Of a stretch of 64,000 nucleotides of DNA, positions 63,159 through 64,000 are shown piece by piece (within the stretch, counting starts at the first letter, position 1; the number at the start of each line of letters is the position of its first letter). This DNA is from Candidatus Hydrogenedens sp. (GTDB taxonomy: Bacteria; Hydrogenedentota; Hydrogenedentia; Hydrogenedentales; JAEUWI01). The stretch covers positions 1 through 64,000 of the forward strand of contig WGMK01000006.1 in assembly GCA_016125095.1 (NCBI GenBank), read 5' to 3'. The notes under the pieces were generated by a model. It ran no database searches. It was not told the origin of the DNA and saw nothing but the letters and a program-made list of their open reading frames with translations. The position numbers and the translations under genes are program-made.

Positions 63159-64000
63159 ATGGCGGTATCGCGGCGGACATTCCTCGCGGCGGCGGGGGCT
63201 TCGGCGCTGGGTCTCCCCCGGCTGGCCCGCGCGCAGGAGGCCGCACTGCCCGCCTACACCGGGCCGAATGTGATCCTAATCCGTTTCGGCGGCGGGGTGC
63301 GGCGCCAGGAAACCATCGCGCCGGAAACGACGTACAGCCCGTATTTCCTGCACGAACTCGTGCCGCGCGGGGTGTTGTTTCCACGCATGGGCATCGACCA
63401 GTTTCAGGACATCAACACGAGCCACGGCGAGGGCACGCTCTATATCCTCACGGGGAAATACCAGAAGTACCACGACGTGGAAAACCAGTTTCTGGGCGGC
63501 CGTTTCGAGAGCCCGGTGCCGACGCTGTTCGAGTATTTCCGTGCTGCCTACGACGTGCCGGAGCATGAGGCGCTCATCGTCAATGGCGAGGACCGCACGA
63601 ACGAGGAGTTCTACAATTTCAGCAACCACCACCTGTTCGGGGTGCAATACCGCTCGGCGACGCTGAGCCTGTTCCGCTACAAGGAACACCTGCTGCGGCG
63701 GCAGCTGGCGGAGGGCGGCCTGGACGAGCAGGCGCGCCTGGAGAAGGAAAAGCTGCTGCACCAGATGGAGGGGCTGGATTATCGCGTGGCGAAAGAGCAC
63801 CGGCAGCCGGAGGCCATCGAGCGGTTCTGGGATGGATGGCGAGACTACTACGGCGAATCGGGCCTGAAGAACGCGCGGGGCGATGCGCTGCTGACGCAGA
63901 TCGCCGTGCGGGCGATGGAGGAACTCCGCCCGCGCCTGATGATGATCAATTACAACGACCCCGACTATGTACACTGGGGGAATCCCGCGCATTATTACAA
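63159..64000 (+). CDS. Tat-exported alkaline phosphatase/sulfatase-superfamily protein, 3-prime end cut by the window
   Basis: The N terminus MAVSRRTFLAAAGASALGLPRLARAQE is a twin-arginine signal. It continues NVILIRFGGGVRRQETI, RMGIDQFQDINTSHGEGTLYILTGKY and, near the window end, MMINYNDPDYVHWG, which recalls the metal-binding Asp/His pattern of the alkaline phosphatase superfamily. The frame stays open to base 64000. GGAGG lies nine bases before the ATG at 63159. Other frames open over the same DNA have no family features. Substrate unknown. Confidence 0.7.
   Translation, partial: MAVSRRTFLAAAGASALGLPRLARAQEAALPAYTGPNVILIRFGGGVRRQETIAPETTYSPYFLHELVPRGVLFPRMGIDQFQDINTSHGEGTLYILTGKYQKYHDVENQFLGGRFESPVPTLFEYFRAAYDVPEHEALIVNGEDRTNEEFYNFSNHHLFGVQYRSATLSLFRYKEHLLRRQLAEGGLDEQARLEKEKLLHQMEGLDYRVAKEHRQPEAIERFWDGWRDYYGESGLKNARGDALLTQIAVRAMEELRPRLMMINYNDPDYVHWGNPAHYY

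Noticed and set aside
63134..63568. Plus-strand open frame of 144 codons near the window end
   Set aside because: It is out of phase with the Tat-signal protein at 63159, which stays open to the window end and has recognisable motifs.
1..64000. rRNA and tRNA genes
   Set aside because: I recognised no rRNA segment and no convincing tRNA cloverleaf; a tRNAscan run could still find one.

Overview
The window is about 64 kb of high-GC bacterial chromosome carrying a Gram-negative-style peptidoglycan (dcw) gene cluster and many genes typical of the Planctomycetota/Verrucomicrobiota/Hydrogenedentota circle: a Hanks-type kinase with a WD40 sensor, a DUF1559 prepilin-like protein, a cytochrome c/copper-monooxygenase-like protein, and a beta-helix protein ending in an EGEG-rich linker plus a paired HSAD...LSELLRVIQ calcium-binding-like domain. 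That last architecture is one I associate with Candidatus Hydrogenedentota. The assignment is an inference from protein style; no rRNA or tRNA gene was seen.

Layout. 0-8 kb: three unknown secreted or membrane proteins in a leftward operon, then a TPP enzyme/flavoprotein pair, then an ECF sigma factor with a small zinc-finger anti-sigma, divergent from a DUF417-DsrE fusion. 9-10.9 kb: an IS200-type (RAYT-like) Y1 transposase in a field of palindromic repeats. 10.9-14.4 kb: an HD-GYP protein, a thioesterase divergent from an AtuA/DUF1446 protein, and a recent direct repeat. 14.4-27 kb: a leftward dcw operon, mraZ-STAS-rsmH-ftsL-ftsI-murE-murF-mraY-murD-ftsW-murG, almost all genes overlapping or abutting, with a strong promoter and MraZ-type boxes ahead of mraZ. 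27-28.6 kb: gene-poor, with DnaA-box-like motifs, a coiled-coil/MshEN protein and an inverted repeat; gene direction changes here from mainly leftward to mainly rightward.

28.6-48 kb: carbohydrate and envelope functions, namely an exported aldose epimerase, glycerate kinase, CorA, an ArnT-like glycosyltransferase, a PHM-like cytochrome protein, a sugar ABC transporter, a DUF4838-like protein, rmlB and rmlA, a polyprenyl-phosphate sugar transferase behind a structured leader, and the beta-helix protein. 48-64 kb: a kinase-WD40 gene split by an in-frame TAG, a Cys-rich secreted protein, a prepilin-like gene, a 1461-residue coiled-coil protein ending in an MshEN domain, a ClpP-like protein with Asn in the catalytic Asp position, a HigBA-type toxin-antitoxin pair, a two-AAA-domain Clp ATPase, an FHA-like membrane protein, and the start of a Tat-exported phosphatase/sulfatase-superfamily protein cut by the window end.

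How the genes fit together. The dcw operon makes lipid II and septal peptidoglycan. The rmlA/rmlB/sugar-transferase block makes nucleotide sugars and starts a polyprenyl-linked glycan. The ABC, aldose epimerase and DUF4838-like genes point to scavenging of sugars. The most unusual points are the STAS gene inside dcw, the MraY loop insertion, two MshEN domains on coiled-coil proteins with no ATPase, the altered ClpP triad beside a Clp ATPase without a visible ClpP-docking loop, and the nonsense-split kinase.
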